The notes under the pieces are model-generated. The model saw nothing but the letters and a program-made list of their open reading frames with translations, ran no database searches and was not told the origin of the DNA. From a virus, in the IMG/VR virus record IMGVR_UViG_3300046507_000265, positions 1 through 39,010 of that record: a stretch of 39,010 nucleotides of DNA. One strand, given 5' to 3'. Shown piece by piece: positions 28,150-36,846 of this stretch; the first letter of the stretch is position 1, and every line of letters begins with the position of its first letter. The position numbers were made by a program, and so were the translations under genes.

Positions 28150-28418
28150 TAATCACCATCTGGGCCTGCATTGCCAGTGCATTCCTGATGCCGCCCACGT
28201 TCACCATGATTCTGTTCTTCTGTCTCGCCGCCGCGCGCGTCCTGTTTCTCACGCACGGATCGCTGATTGACGCCGTAGCCGAGACCGGCGCGGAAACGGT
28301 GCAGATCGCGCGGGACATTCGCCGCAACGGCTTGACCGTGCTGAAAACTGTTCTTGGATGGATTACCGCTATCGCCGTGTGGTTTGCGATTGTCGTTTAC
28401 TTTCACATCTCTTTCTAA
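28140..28418 (+). CDS. Two-span membrane protein of the inverted cassette
   Basis: A 92-residue protein with two membrane segments: residues 2-35 (MWLIITIWACIASAFLMPPT, continuing to ARVLFL) and about 70-90 (GWITAIAVWFAIVVYFHI). Between them lies a soluble part (HGSLIDAVAETGAETVQIAR). It overlaps the regulator by ten bases and is one base from the oxygenase start, so the three genes are clearly one unit. Function unknown. Confidence 0.7.
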   Translation: MWLIITIWACIASAFLMPPTFTMILFFCLAAARVLFLTHGSLIDAVAETGAETVQIARDIRRNGLTVLKTVLGWITAIAVWFAIVVYFHISF

Positions 28419-28419
28419 T

Positions 28420-29016
28420 ATGCGCCACTTCCGCATCATTAAAGACAATATGGACGTGAGCGCACTGGCACTCGCCGTCGCGATGGAGCCGTCACGCTGG
28501 GAAGCAGACGATTTCCTGCGCAAGTATCCGCAAGGCCCGTTTGGCGATACCGACACGATCATGCTGCGCTTTCCAGAGATCGCCACCGGCCTGACCGATG
28601 AGCAGATCGAGCTGTACAAGCAGAACATGCTTCCCGGCTACGATCAGCACGAGTCGATCTGCTGGCCGGCGTGGGATCAGTTGCCGCAAGCGCACGGCTT
28701 TGTGTTCGACCTCGCACAGTTCACGCGCGCGACGCGCATAGGCCGCGTTCTCATCAACCGGATCAAGCCGGGCGGACGTATTTTCCGCCATGCCGACACC
28801 CCGGAACACGTGCGCTACTGGCGCCGCTTCCACCTGGTGCTACAGGGCCAACCCGGCGCCGTGATCTACTGCGGCGAGGAAAAGGACGGCAGCAAGGACG
28901 AGGCTATGCAGATGTTGACGGGCCGGTTGTTCTGGTTCCGCAATGAACTGGATCATGAGGTGCGGAATGAGTCATCTATCGACCGCATTTCGATGGTGAT
29001 AGACTTGCACGTGTGA
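28420..29016 (+). CDS. Aspartyl/asparaginyl beta-hydroxylase-like 2-oxoglutarate oxygenase
   Basis: A 198-residue protein with the double-stranded beta-helix iron-binding pattern of Asp/Asn beta-hydroxylases: GGRIFRHADTP with His124 and Asp126, the strand WRRFHLVLQGQPGAVIYCG, then WFRNELDHEV with His179 and SSIDRISMVID with Arg189 for 2-oxoglutarate. All three iron ligands are present, so it is probably active. The substrate is unknown: a virion or a host protein. ATG 28420 lies one base after the membrane gene stop. Members occur in several phages, but an inverted cassette among head genes is unusual. Confidence 0.85.
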   Translation: MRHFRIIKDNMDVSALALAVAMEPSRWEADDFLRKYPQGPFGDTDTIMLRFPEIATGLTDEQIELYKQNMLPGYDQHESICWPAWDQLPQAHGFVFDLAQFTRATRIGRVLINRIKPGGRIFRHADTPEHVRYWRRFHLVLQGQPGAVIYCGEEKDGSKDEAMQMLTGRLFWFRNELDHEVRNESSIDRISMVIDLHV

Positions 29017-29283
29017 AAGCGTATGCGTTTTCAAGTGTGCAGTTCGATTCTGCTCGCTCACCGAGCCTTGGCGGCCTACTCGGATCATAACGGGTGACGT
29101 GGTGAGAGTGTTGACCGCGGTCGGCACACTTGAGAGCGAATGCGCAGGCTGATGCGCTAAGCGAGTGTCCATTCGGGACTGGATTCTGAGCCGGAGATCA
29201 GCACCGGCCGCTCTTACATTTTCCTGTGGCCGGGATTATTTCGTACTTATCACCCGAAATTGACGCGCCGGAAAGACGGCGAT
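29006..29283. other. Non-coding region with several inverted repeats beside the terminase
   Basis: No credible gene is seen on either strand after 29016. Inverted repeats are: TGCACGTGTGAAAGCG / CGTTTTCAAGTGTGCA (29006-29041, over the oxygenase stop); AGTGT-T-GACCGCGGTC-GGC-ACACT (29107-29130, with a perfect 10-base palindrome); GCGCA-GGCTGA-TGCGC (about 29142-29157), enclosed by a further ACACT / AGTGT pair; and a GAGCCGG / CCGGCCGCTC element followed by TTACATTTTCC near 29190-29225, which may act as a terminator. A packaging site or structured RNA is possible. Confidence 0.5.
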
Positions 29284-30567
29284 TTACCTGCTTACATTGC
29301 CCCAATGGTTCACGGTCGGAATGACCTTCACGCGCGAGGCCAGATCGGCCTGCTTCGCCACTCGCTCTGCCGCAGATTTGAAATGCCCCATCGCAATAGC
29401 GGTATAGCGGAAACTGTCCGCGGCATGTGAATGCTCGTCGTGCTGCGGATGCCCTGCTTTGTTCCGCGTGTACCGCCTCAGATGCTCAAGCAGCACATTG
29501 CATCCGTTGTCGTCCGAGATAAACGCGTTCTTCAGCGCCGCGCGCGTGTTCTGTATGCCTGTCTCGACCGGAAGGGACGGCACAATCTGCACATTCCACC
29601 CATATGACTTCATGAGCGCTTCCGACGACATGCCGGTGTGCAGGGAGCGCGCGCGGCCATCATGTGGCAGCCATATCGTGACATGGCCCCAGCCGTTCTG
29701 GCGCAGCCAGTCGCTGTAATCCTTCAGCGCGAGGCCGTGATCTTCATGGAATGCCAGCACGCGCAACCCGCTGATGTCTGCCTGAGCAATGGTGATCGAG
29801 GTAAGGTCGGCCACGCCCAGGTCGAAGATCGCATGCGTCGTGAGCGCCGGATCTTCGGCAATCGGCCGGATACGGTTGTTCACAGATAGCGCGTGCATTT
29901 CCGTCCGGTAGATTGCACCGGATGCGGCCGACAGCGGTACACCTTCCCAAATATGGTCATATCGATCGGGATCGTCAGCTTGGGAGCGCAGCCGCTCTGC
30001 CTCAAGCGCGCTGTTCCAGAACGGATTGCGGTTCCAGTTGACCTGAATCACGCGTGCGTTGGCTGGCGGCTTCTCAATGAACGTCGTGTAGACCGGATCG
30101 GTGTCAAGTTCTGGATTCATCGTCATCCAGATCTCGGACGTTTCCTTGCGGATCGTCGGCAGCAGCAGATCAAGCGAGCGCTGTGACAGCGCTTGCGCTT
30201 CTTCCACCCACACGATATCGATGTTGTCGAGCGACTTGATCGAGTCCGCAGTGATATCGCTCAGCCCGCGAAAGATGAACTTGCTGCCGTTCGTACCGTT
30301 GATCTCTGACTTCTGGATATCGTAAAACGAGCCCGCGAGGTCCATCGCCCGAATGCGCGACTCAAGCATCGACTTGACCGATTCCTGAATCGACTGCTGA
30401 ATCTCGCGGCAGCACAGGATACGTAGCGGTGTCGCCGCCGCCCGGATCGGGAGGGCTGTGCCGACAGACATGGACTTCGCAGAGCCGCGCCCACCGTGAA
30501 ATACGGTATAGCGCGGCCCCTGCGTCAGCAGGCATTCGGCCCAGTCAGGTAGCGAGACTTCACTCAT
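29284..30567 (-). CDS. terL: Terminase large subunit
   Basis: A 427-residue packaging motor of the Terminase_3 type. ATPase part: Walker A GGRGSAKS (25-32), Walker B IDIVWVEEA with Glu122/Glu123, coupling motif WMTMNPE (147-153). RNase H-like nuclease part: Asp249 in IFDLGVADLTS, Asp303 in LPHDGRA and Asp384 in SHAADSFRY. It cuts concatemeric DNA and drives it into the procapsid. It overlaps the portal gene as ATGA. Unusually it follows the portal instead of preceding it, and has no adjacent small subunit. Confidence 0.93.
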   Translation of the reverse strand: MSEVSLPDWAECLLTQGPRYTVFHGGRGSAKSMSVGTALPIRAAATPLRILCCREIQQSIQESVKSMLESRIRAMDLAGSFYDIQKSEINGTNGSKFIFRGLSDITADSIKSLDNIDIVWVEEAQALSQRSLDLLLPTIRKETSEIWMTMNPELDTDPVYTTFIEKPPANARVIQVNWNRNPFWNSALEAERLRSQADDPDRYDHIWEGVPLSAASGAIYRTEMHALSVNNRIRPIAEDPALTTHAIFDLGVADLTSITIAQADISGLRVLAFHEDHGLALKDYSDWLRQNGWGHVTIWLPHDGRARSLHTGMSSEALMKSYGWNVQIVPSLPVETGIQNTRAALKNAFISDDNGCNVLLEHLRRYTRNKAGHPQHDEHSHAADSFRYTAIAMGHFKSAAERVAKQADLASRVKVIPTVNHWGNVSR

Positions 30568-32876
30568 CGGCCGACAGCAGGCCGATTAGACGCATGGATC
30601 GGCGCTTGCGGCGGCGGCGCTTGGTTTCCTGAAGTCAACTGTTGCGCGGTCGGATCAGGCTGAACCTGCTGCACACCGTGGAGCGGATTGATGCCCGGCG
30701 ACGGCGCTGCGTTGCCGCTCGCAATGGCTGCGTTCACCTTGCCGTCAAGTGGATGCTGCGGCTGGCTCCCGGCGATCTGCTCGGCGGTCCCCTGAACGTT
30801 CCCCTGCATGCCTTGCAGCATGGAAATAATCGTCGAGAGTTGCGAGGCGTTCGTCTGCGAGACAGCCTGCGCGGCCTTAGCCTGGTTGAGTTCAGCAGCA
30901 GACAGAGACTGCACAGCCGACGCCTGATTCTTCGTGGCGTTGGCATCGGACTCGCGCGCCTGAGCCATCAGCGCAACCGTGGCGGCGTCTGGCGGTGCAT
31001 TTGCGGCTTGCTGCTGTGCCTCGGCCAATTGCTGCGCCTCCTCGTCGGTCGGCTTGACGACGCCAGCCTGCACCAGTTGCTTGCGCGAGTACGCCGACAG
31101 ATCCTGCATTCCCTCACCGTCGAGGTTCTGGATCAACGTGTTCATGACGAGTTGCGCCATCTGCGGATCGGTCACGCCAGGCAGCAACTTGATGAGCGTG
31201 TTGACCGTCGCATCCTTGCGGCTATTGAACGCGGGCCCGACGTCAACGAACACGTCGAGGCCCGGCGTGAAGCAGCGCGTAATGATCGGCTCGCCATCAG
31301 CATTGAGAGACGGAACGTTGATCTTCGTCGTCTCCGACGTGTTATCTTCGCCGACTGCAGCAAACTGCCGGTTGTCCTCGACGTATACCTCGCACGCCAT
31401 CGACATGTAAATCTTGCCGCAGCGCTCCAGTGCGCGCGCCATGTTGTCGATGAAGATGTAGACCTGCATATCCTGCTGGGACTGCACGCGGCTCACTAGC
31501 GCATCAGACGTGTTCGAATTAACGTGTTCGGCCGCCAGGTCGCCACCAGTGACGTCCAGCATGTCGGCTGCAGTGATCTGCACCAGACCGGCCAGCGCGG
31601 GCGGTACGTCGGGCTGCTTGATCATGCCGACTGGACCGGATACGGTGGATGAGCCATCCGCGCCGGTGATCGGGTTGATCAGCAGGTACGGATTGTTCGC
31701 GACAAGGTCGCCGGCCCACGTCAACTCATGCCCCGCCATCTGCTCAGGCGTGAAGATCGGCTTCTCGCGCGGCGTGAATGCGGTGATATCCGCCAGCGTA
31801 CTGATCTGCATGTTGTACAGGCGCTGGGAGTCCTTGGCGAGCCGCACGGCGCCCTGGAAGCGCTCGATACCGTCGATAATCTGGCGGATGCCGAACACGA
31901 CGACGATCGGAATCTCGCTGCCGGCGATGTAGCCGCAGTCTTTCAGGATGCCCGAGCCGTCGAGGAAATACTTACGCACGCGCTTGCGGTTGCGCTTGCC
32001 CGTGCGGACCTTGACGTATCCGACCGACTTCCAATGGTCTTCCTGCTCGGCGGCATCTTCGCGCGACTCAGCATCGAGCCCGGCATAGACCTTTTCTTCC
32101 TGCCCGGAATGCGGCTCGCGCCATACGGAATATGGCTCGGTCTTTTTCTCGACTTCATAGTACTCGCCGATGTACACGGCATCATTCGAGAACCAGTCGA
32201 ACTGTTTCAGCGAGCGAACCTGTTTGAAGCTCGACGGCCGTTCTGTGAGCTGCACGGCGTCGTCCAGATACTCGGTCGTGTACGTATCCCAGCTGATCGG
32301 GTTCAGCACGACACACCACTTCGCATCCGATTTGTCGAGCTTGCGGCTGTCAGAATCGAAGAACACGCTGATATCGGCGTCGTTGATCGGCTCGAAGCAG
32401 ATTCGCTGCGGCGTGTCGTCGTCGAGATCGGTCTCGGCTCGATAGTCGTAATCGTTCGTCAACCGCCATGCACCGATGCCACCGGCCACAGCTTCTTCGA
32501 ACGCTGATACATAGACGTCCTGCGCGCCGCTGTATTGCTCGTCGGAGCGGTAGACGATGCGCAGCGCGTCGAGGTCATCCTGGCGGCTGTCATCATCGCT
32601 TGACCGGAAATTGACCGTCATCGCATTGGCGCGATACTCCGAAACGATGCGTCGGACTGCTTTTTGAACTTTGTTGACGACGAATCTGGGGCGATTATTA
32701 AATTGGGCACCCAATCCTCCCTCCCACATAGCCCCATCAACGAATGCGAAGCGCCGATCCTCTAGCGAAGCGAGCCGAACCTGCTGTTGTGGGGCGTACG
32801 CACGATCAAATCGATTGGTTGCGCGCTCCCAGACCTTCCCGAGGCGATCCTGCTTTTCTTCTTTGGTCAGAGCCAT
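30564..32876 (-). CDS. Portal protein, P22 gp1-like
   Basis: A 770-residue portal (P22 gp1 has 725). Typical P22 portal N-terminus: ERATNRFDRAYAPQQQVRLA, DRRFAFVDGAMWEGG, RPRFVVNKVQKAVRRIVSEY and SDSRKLDKSDAKWCVV. The C-terminal part is Ala/Gln-rich and helical (EAQQLAEAQQQAANAPPDAA), corresponding to the portal barrel. It forms the dodecameric DNA entry ring. ATG 32876, with AGGAAG at a suitable distance, is preferred over the GTG three codons earlier. It overlaps the 3' end of the GNAT-like gene. Confidence 0.92.
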   Translation of the reverse strand: MALTKEEKQDRLGKVWERATNRFDRAYAPQQQVRLASLEDRRFAFVDGAMWEGGLGAQFNNRPRFVVNKVQKAVRRIVSEYRANAMTVNFRSSDDDSRQDDLDALRIVYRSDEQYSGAQDVYVSAFEEAVAGGIGAWRLTNDYDYRAETDLDDDTPQRICFEPINDADISVFFDSDSRKLDKSDAKWCVVLNPISWDTYTTEYLDDAVQLTERPSSFKQVRSLKQFDWFSNDAVYIGEYYEVEKKTEPYSVWREPHSGQEEKVYAGLDAESREDAAEQEDHWKSVGYVKVRTGKRNRKRVRKYFLDGSGILKDCGYIAGSEIPIVVVFGIRQIIDGIERFQGAVRLAKDSQRLYNMQISTLADITAFTPREKPIFTPEQMAGHELTWAGDLVANNPYLLINPITGADGSSTVSGPVGMIKQPDVPPALAGLVQITAADMLDVTGGDLAAEHVNSNTSDALVSRVQSQQDMQVYIFIDNMARALERCGKIYMSMACEVYVEDNRQFAAVGEDNTSETTKINVPSLNADGEPIITRCFTPGLDVFVDVGPAFNSRKDATVNTLIKLLPGVTDPQMAQLVMNTLIQNLDGEGMQDLSAYSRKQLVQAGVVKPTDEEAQQLAEAQQQAANAPPDAATVALMAQARESDANATKNQASAVQSLSAAELNQAKAAQAVSQTNASQLSTIISMLQGMQGNVQGTAEQIAGSQPQHPLDGKVNAAIASGNAAPSPGINPLHGVQQVQPDPTAQQLTSGNQAPPPQAPIHASNRPAVGR

Positions 32877-33325
32877 AGTGCCCACTTCCTTTCGATGGGT
32901 TCGAATTTGCGTCGCTCAAACAGCGGTGCGGCCGGGAAAGCCAGTTTCTCGCCTGCCATGAAACACTTCACCCCGCGCCGCTTCAGCTCGTTCTCGGTCG
33001 CCTCGAACAGTTGCAGGCCGATCATGGCGCCGCGGCGATCCGGTTTGCAGAAAAAGATGTCGCCGATTCCTTCCAGACAGTCGAGGTAATGGATGCTCGG
33101 CCGCACGAACACGACGAAATACGCGACGATCTGGCCTTCGAGCCGACCAATCATCATCATCAGTTGATCGGCATCCTGCATCGCCTTGTACAGCGCGACA
33201 TTCGGCTTCAGGTCATAACCCATCTGCTTATGGATGCTGATCTCGTCGTAATGCTCGTGCAGCAGCGGCAACAGTTCCGCGTACACGTCCTGAAATCGCT
33301 CGACTGCAAAGGCCGGTGTGTTCAT
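32867..33325 (-). CDS. GNAT-like acetyltransferase of the head module
   Basis: A 152-residue protein with the GNAT layout: an N-terminal helix (FQDVYAELLPLLHEHYDEIS), strands (LMMMIGRLEGQIVAYFVVFV) and motif A around DIFFCKPDRRGAMIGLQLFE, then a C-terminal FFERRKFEP-type end. Similar proteins stand beside the portal or ejection genes in other P22-like podoviruses (family recollection). A role in acetylating a virion or host protein is possible but not shown. Confidence 0.7.
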   Translation of the reverse strand: MNTPAFAVERFQDVYAELLPLLHEHYDEISIHKQMGYDLKPNVALYKAMQDADQLMMMIGRLEGQIVAYFVVFVRPSIHYLDCLEGIGDIFFCKPDRRGAMIGLQLFEATENELKRRGVKCFMAGEKLAFPAAPLFERRKFEPIERKWALWL

Positions 33326-33333
33326 GTGTAGTC

Positions 33334-36300
33334 CTAACGGCGACTGTTAAACTGATTTGCGGTCGCGGCGCCTGCTACGAAGCCCGCTTTGGCGCTCAAC
33401 TGCTCGACAAACAGACGGCGCGCAGCGAGTGACTGATAGTTGCGCAACGCCGCTGCCAGGAGTTTACCGTTGGATAGCAGTTTTGCCGCATTTTCTGTCG
33501 TAATCGCTGAAACTTTCTGCGTGACGGTCCGCGTCAGGGCTCCGCTGATCGCTCCGGCCGCCATGCCGCCGATAGCACCGACCGGCCCGAATGCAGTTCC
33601 GACACCGCCAGCAATCAGGCCTTGCACTGCTGAATCCTTCAGTGCAGAGCCGAGATTGGCGCTAAAGCGCTTTACCGCGCTCTGGTTCTGAAACGTATCG
33701 CTGCCGTTGATCTTGCCAGTCTTGGCGTAGCTCGTCGTCTGGTTGAGCAGATCATCGCCGACCCTATCGAACTTGCTGGCGTCTGCCGAAGACATGTAGG
33801 GCGAATACTTATCAGCCGTCGAGCGGAACTGGTTGCGGTTGAACTCGGTTTTCCCTGCGGCGTTCTTGTTGCGTTCTGCGACTTCGCCCATCGCAAGCTC
33901 GCGCGCACGCTGCTGGCGCAATGCAACGGCCTTCGCGCGGTCGGCCGCCTCCATATCCGGAAGCATCTTGTCGATGGCGCGCAGCCCGGCCGGCGAGTCG
34001 GCGTTTTGGAGCGCCTCCTGAGCTTGCGCGAGCGCCGTCTGGCTGGTGCGCTGCGATTCGATCGTGGCCACGGTCTGCGCATGCGAGCCGTGCAGTTCCT
34101 TGTACGATGGCGATTGAGCATCCAGCACCTTCTGGAATTCGGCATGCGCGGCCGCGTGCTTCTCGCTCGATCCAAGCGCGCGACGGATGAACTCCTGACC
34201 TTCGGCCGGCAAGCCGGTCAGGTCAGTCTTGTTTTGCAGATGGCGCGCGAGTTCGGTCAGGGCGTCGATCGTATCGCTCGGCACCTTGTCGGCCGCACGT
34301 GCGCCGGGCTTCATTTGCTCGGTCTTGACGCTATTGATCGCGTTCACGAGCTTGCCCGGATCGACTTCACCGCTCACCGGATCGACAGCGCCATACAACC
34401 GGCTCTGCACCGACTGCATGGCGTCGATCGGCGCGGATGCCTGTTTGAAGTTGTCCAGATAGTTCTGGAATCCCGGCGCGGCCTTCTCCAGTTGCTTATC
34501 TAGCACTTCCTTGACGCGCAGCAGTTCGCGCGAGGCCTGCACGCCGGCAGGATTCGCGGTCGCCATCTTCGGATCGACCATGTCATCGATGCCCTTGCGG
34601 ATCGAGTCATAGAGCGTCTGAGCGTCCGTGATCGGCGCGCCATCGTTGTCGATAATGCCGCGGAGATTGTTCAGCGATTGAGCGACAGCCGGCCGCTTGC
34701 CGCTCGGGCCAGCCAGAATGCTATCGATCGTATTCAGGACCGGTGTAGGATTCGCGGGCTTGGCGTTCTGGAAAATCTGCTCAAGATCCTGCGATGCCTG
34801 CGTGCTGCGCGCGGCCTTTAGCGCATCCAGTTGCTCAGGCGTGCCAATAACCTGCTTCAGCGTATTGCCGGCGTCTGCCTGCCGCGCCTTCTGCAAGTCA
34901 TCAAACACGGTCGAACCTTCATCCCGCGCCATGCGCTGTGCGAGCTTAACCGGCGCCTCGAACTGCGGCGTCTGGAGCTTCTGTGCGACGTCGGGCGCGA
35001 TCGGCTGCACTTCGGCCTGACCTTTTGAGGCCAGCGCATCGCTGTGCTGTGCTGCGGCCTCGGCTGCCTGATCTGCGGCCTGTGGATTCGCGGGAGTGCC
35101 GGGATTCGCCGGCGTGCCCTGCTGTGCCAATTGACGCGCGATTGCTTCGTCATTCTCTGCGCTGGCATTGGCGAACGTCGATGGATTGGCGTTCGTGCTG
35201 GCCTTCTGCACGGTCGTCACGTTGGCATCGTTCGCGAGCTCGGCAGCGGTCGGCGTGTAGCCAGGAGTCTGCGGCGCGGGTGCAGTCTCAAGTTTCGTCG
35301 CTAGCTGTTCCGGAGTGTTGCCGGATGCCTGCGCGATGTCGGCGGCCACGTGCGCGTCAGTTGCATTTCCGGCTGCTGACACCTGAGTCGCCACAGACGG
35401 CGTGCTGCCAAACATGCCTTGAATCTTGGCGATGCCCTTGGCAATTGTCGGATTCTCGGCAAGCGCTGAAATGCCTTTGCCGATCACCTTGCCGACGCCC
35501 AAGCCTACCGCGCCAGCGCCAGCTCCGACAGCAGCATCACGCGCGATCTCGGCGCCGGATTTGTTGTCAGCGATTGCCGGTACTGCGCCAGCGACAGCGC
35601 CACCTGCGACAGCAGTCGGCAATGAAGCGCCACCGGCCGCCACATACGGAGCAGCCGAGCCGACGACGCCAGCGATCTTGCCCGGCAGACTGCCGCTCGT
35701 ATCGCGCGCGACCTTCTCATTGATCTGGTTGCGAGCATTGACTGCCTGATTGGCGAAGTCGTCAGCACCGACCAGCCTGCCACCGGCCGCAGCGATATCC
35801 AGCAGACTGCCAGCGACACCGCCGACGCCCTTCTCTGCGATGTCGCCAATGGTCGAGCCGCTTTGCGCCGGCGCAACTCGCGTATCCGGTCCGGAAGGAA
35901 GTTGTGTGTCAGATGCAACGCCGCCAAGCGGGTTCCAACTGCTTGTCGCATCAGGAGCGGGCGCCTGCGTGCCTTGCGGCATGACGAGTGAGCCGTCTGC
36001 GAGCCCCTGCTTGATCGTCGCCTGTTGATCGGGCGTGAGTGTGCCATTCTGCATCGCCGCGAGCGTTTGCGGGCCGATTGGCTTGGGGGTGGTGCTCGGA
36101 TTGGCCTGATTTTGAGTCGGAGCCGCTCCAGCATTGGGTTGATCCGTGGTGCCCGACGGCCGCACGAGTTGCGACGGATCAACCGGAATCTTCCCCGCTT
36201 TCACGCGCGCGTCAACCGCATCCATATCAGCAGGCGACAGACGGCCACTGTTGTAGTCGGCCACGATCTGATTGTTGACGCCAGCACCTGGCGCGACGGC

Positions 36301-36846
36301 AGGCTGAGTCGGCGCGACACTCTGCGTCGGCTGCTGCTGCGGCGCCGTATCGGTTCCGACCACCGAAGGATCGAGGCCATATGATGCAGCGCTCGGCAAA
36401 GGAGCGGCAGGCTTCGGCTCAGCCTGCGGAGCATCTTGCCCACCGCTGCCAGTGAAGTGCGACATCACGCGATTCGTGTACGCGCGCGTCTGACCGCCCC
36501 AGTTCGCCGGGTCCGTACCGCCGATGTATTGTGTCACCGCGCCGGCCGCGCTGCCTGTGCGCTGGATGCCTTCTTTCAGCAGATAGGCAGCGCCAAGCGC
36601 GGCCGCTTCAGGTGATGCCGATGGATCGATGCCGTACTTCTTGATGATGGCAGCGCGCGTCGTCGGCGTAATCTGGTACGGCGTGGTCGCGCCCGCGCTG
36701 CTCACCTGATTGGCGTTCGACTTCTCGCCGGCGACACGGATGCTCGTCAGCAAGCCAGGAGGAATGCCGGCCGCCTCAGAAGCAGCCTGATCGGCCGCCG
36801 CGTAGACGGGGTCACGAAACGATACCGGAAAGGTTTGATTGCTCAT
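33334..36846 (-). CDS. Large ejection protein with N-terminal lytic transglycosylase (gp16-like position)
   Basis: An 1170-residue internal virion protein. Residues 15-130 form a lytic transglycosylase domain: AAGIPPGLLTSIRVAGEKSN with the catalytic Glu41, then TPYQITPTT and YLLKEGIQRTG. The remainder is very rich in Ala, Gln, Pro and Asn, with a hydrophobic Gly/Ala region near 370-460 and another near the C-terminus (VQGLIAGGVGTAFGPVGAIG). It would enter the host ahead of the DNA, cut peptidoglycan and help form a conduit. It is about twice the length of P22 gp16. It overlaps the upstream gene as ATGA. Confidence 0.85.
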   Translation of the reverse strand: MSNQTFPVSFRDPVYAAADQAASEAAGIPPGLLTSIRVAGEKSNANQVSSAGATTPYQITPTTRAAIIKKYGIDPSASPEAAALGAAYLLKEGIQRTGSAAGAVTQYIGGTDPANWGGQTRAYTNRVMSHFTGSGGQDAPQAEPKPAAPLPSAASYGLDPSVVGTDTAPQQQPTQSVAPTQPAVAPGAGVNNQIVADYNSGRLSPADMDAVDARVKAGKIPVDPSQLVRPSGTTDQPNAGAAPTQNQANPSTTPKPIGPQTLAAMQNGTLTPDQQATIKQGLADGSLVMPQGTQAPAPDATSSWNPLGGVASDTQLPSGPDTRVAPAQSGSTIGDIAEKGVGGVAGSLLDIAAAGGRLVGADDFANQAVNARNQINEKVARDTSGSLPGKIAGVVGSAAPYVAAGGASLPTAVAGGAVAGAVPAIADNKSGAEIARDAAVGAGAGAVGLGVGKVIGKGISALAENPTIAKGIAKIQGMFGSTPSVATQVSAAGNATDAHVAADIAQASGNTPEQLATKLETAPAPQTPGYTPTAAELANDANVTTVQKASTNANPSTFANASAENDEAIARQLAQQGTPANPGTPANPQAADQAAEAAAQHSDALASKGQAEVQPIAPDVAQKLQTPQFEAPVKLAQRMARDEGSTVFDDLQKARQADAGNTLKQVIGTPEQLDALKAARSTQASQDLEQIFQNAKPANPTPVLNTIDSILAGPSGKRPAVAQSLNNLRGIIDNDGAPITDAQTLYDSIRKGIDDMVDPKMATANPAGVQASRELLRVKEVLDKQLEKAAPGFQNYLDNFKQASAPIDAMQSVQSRLYGAVDPVSGEVDPGKLVNAINSVKTEQMKPGARAADKVPSDTIDALTELARHLQNKTDLTGLPAEGQEFIRRALGSSEKHAAAHAEFQKVLDAQSPSYKELHGSHAQTVATIESQRTSQTALAQAQEALQNADSPAGLRAIDKMLPDMEAADRAKAVALRQQRARELAMGEVAERNKNAAGKTEFNRNQFRSTADKYSPYMSSADASKFDRVGDDLLNQTTSYAKTGKINGSDTFQNQSAVKRFSANLGSALKDSAVQGLIAGGVGTAFGPVGAIGGMAAGAISGALTRTVTQKVSAITTENAAKLLSNGKLLAAALRNYQSLAARRLFVEQLSAKAGFVAGAATANQFNSRR

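Noticed and set aside
29035-29062. tRNA-like T-arm (GCAG-TTCGATT-CTGC) after the oxygenase gene
   Set aside because: No matching acceptor, D or anticodon arms at proper distances, and the distance from a possible 5' end is too short. Part of it belongs to a better inverted repeat at 29006-29041.
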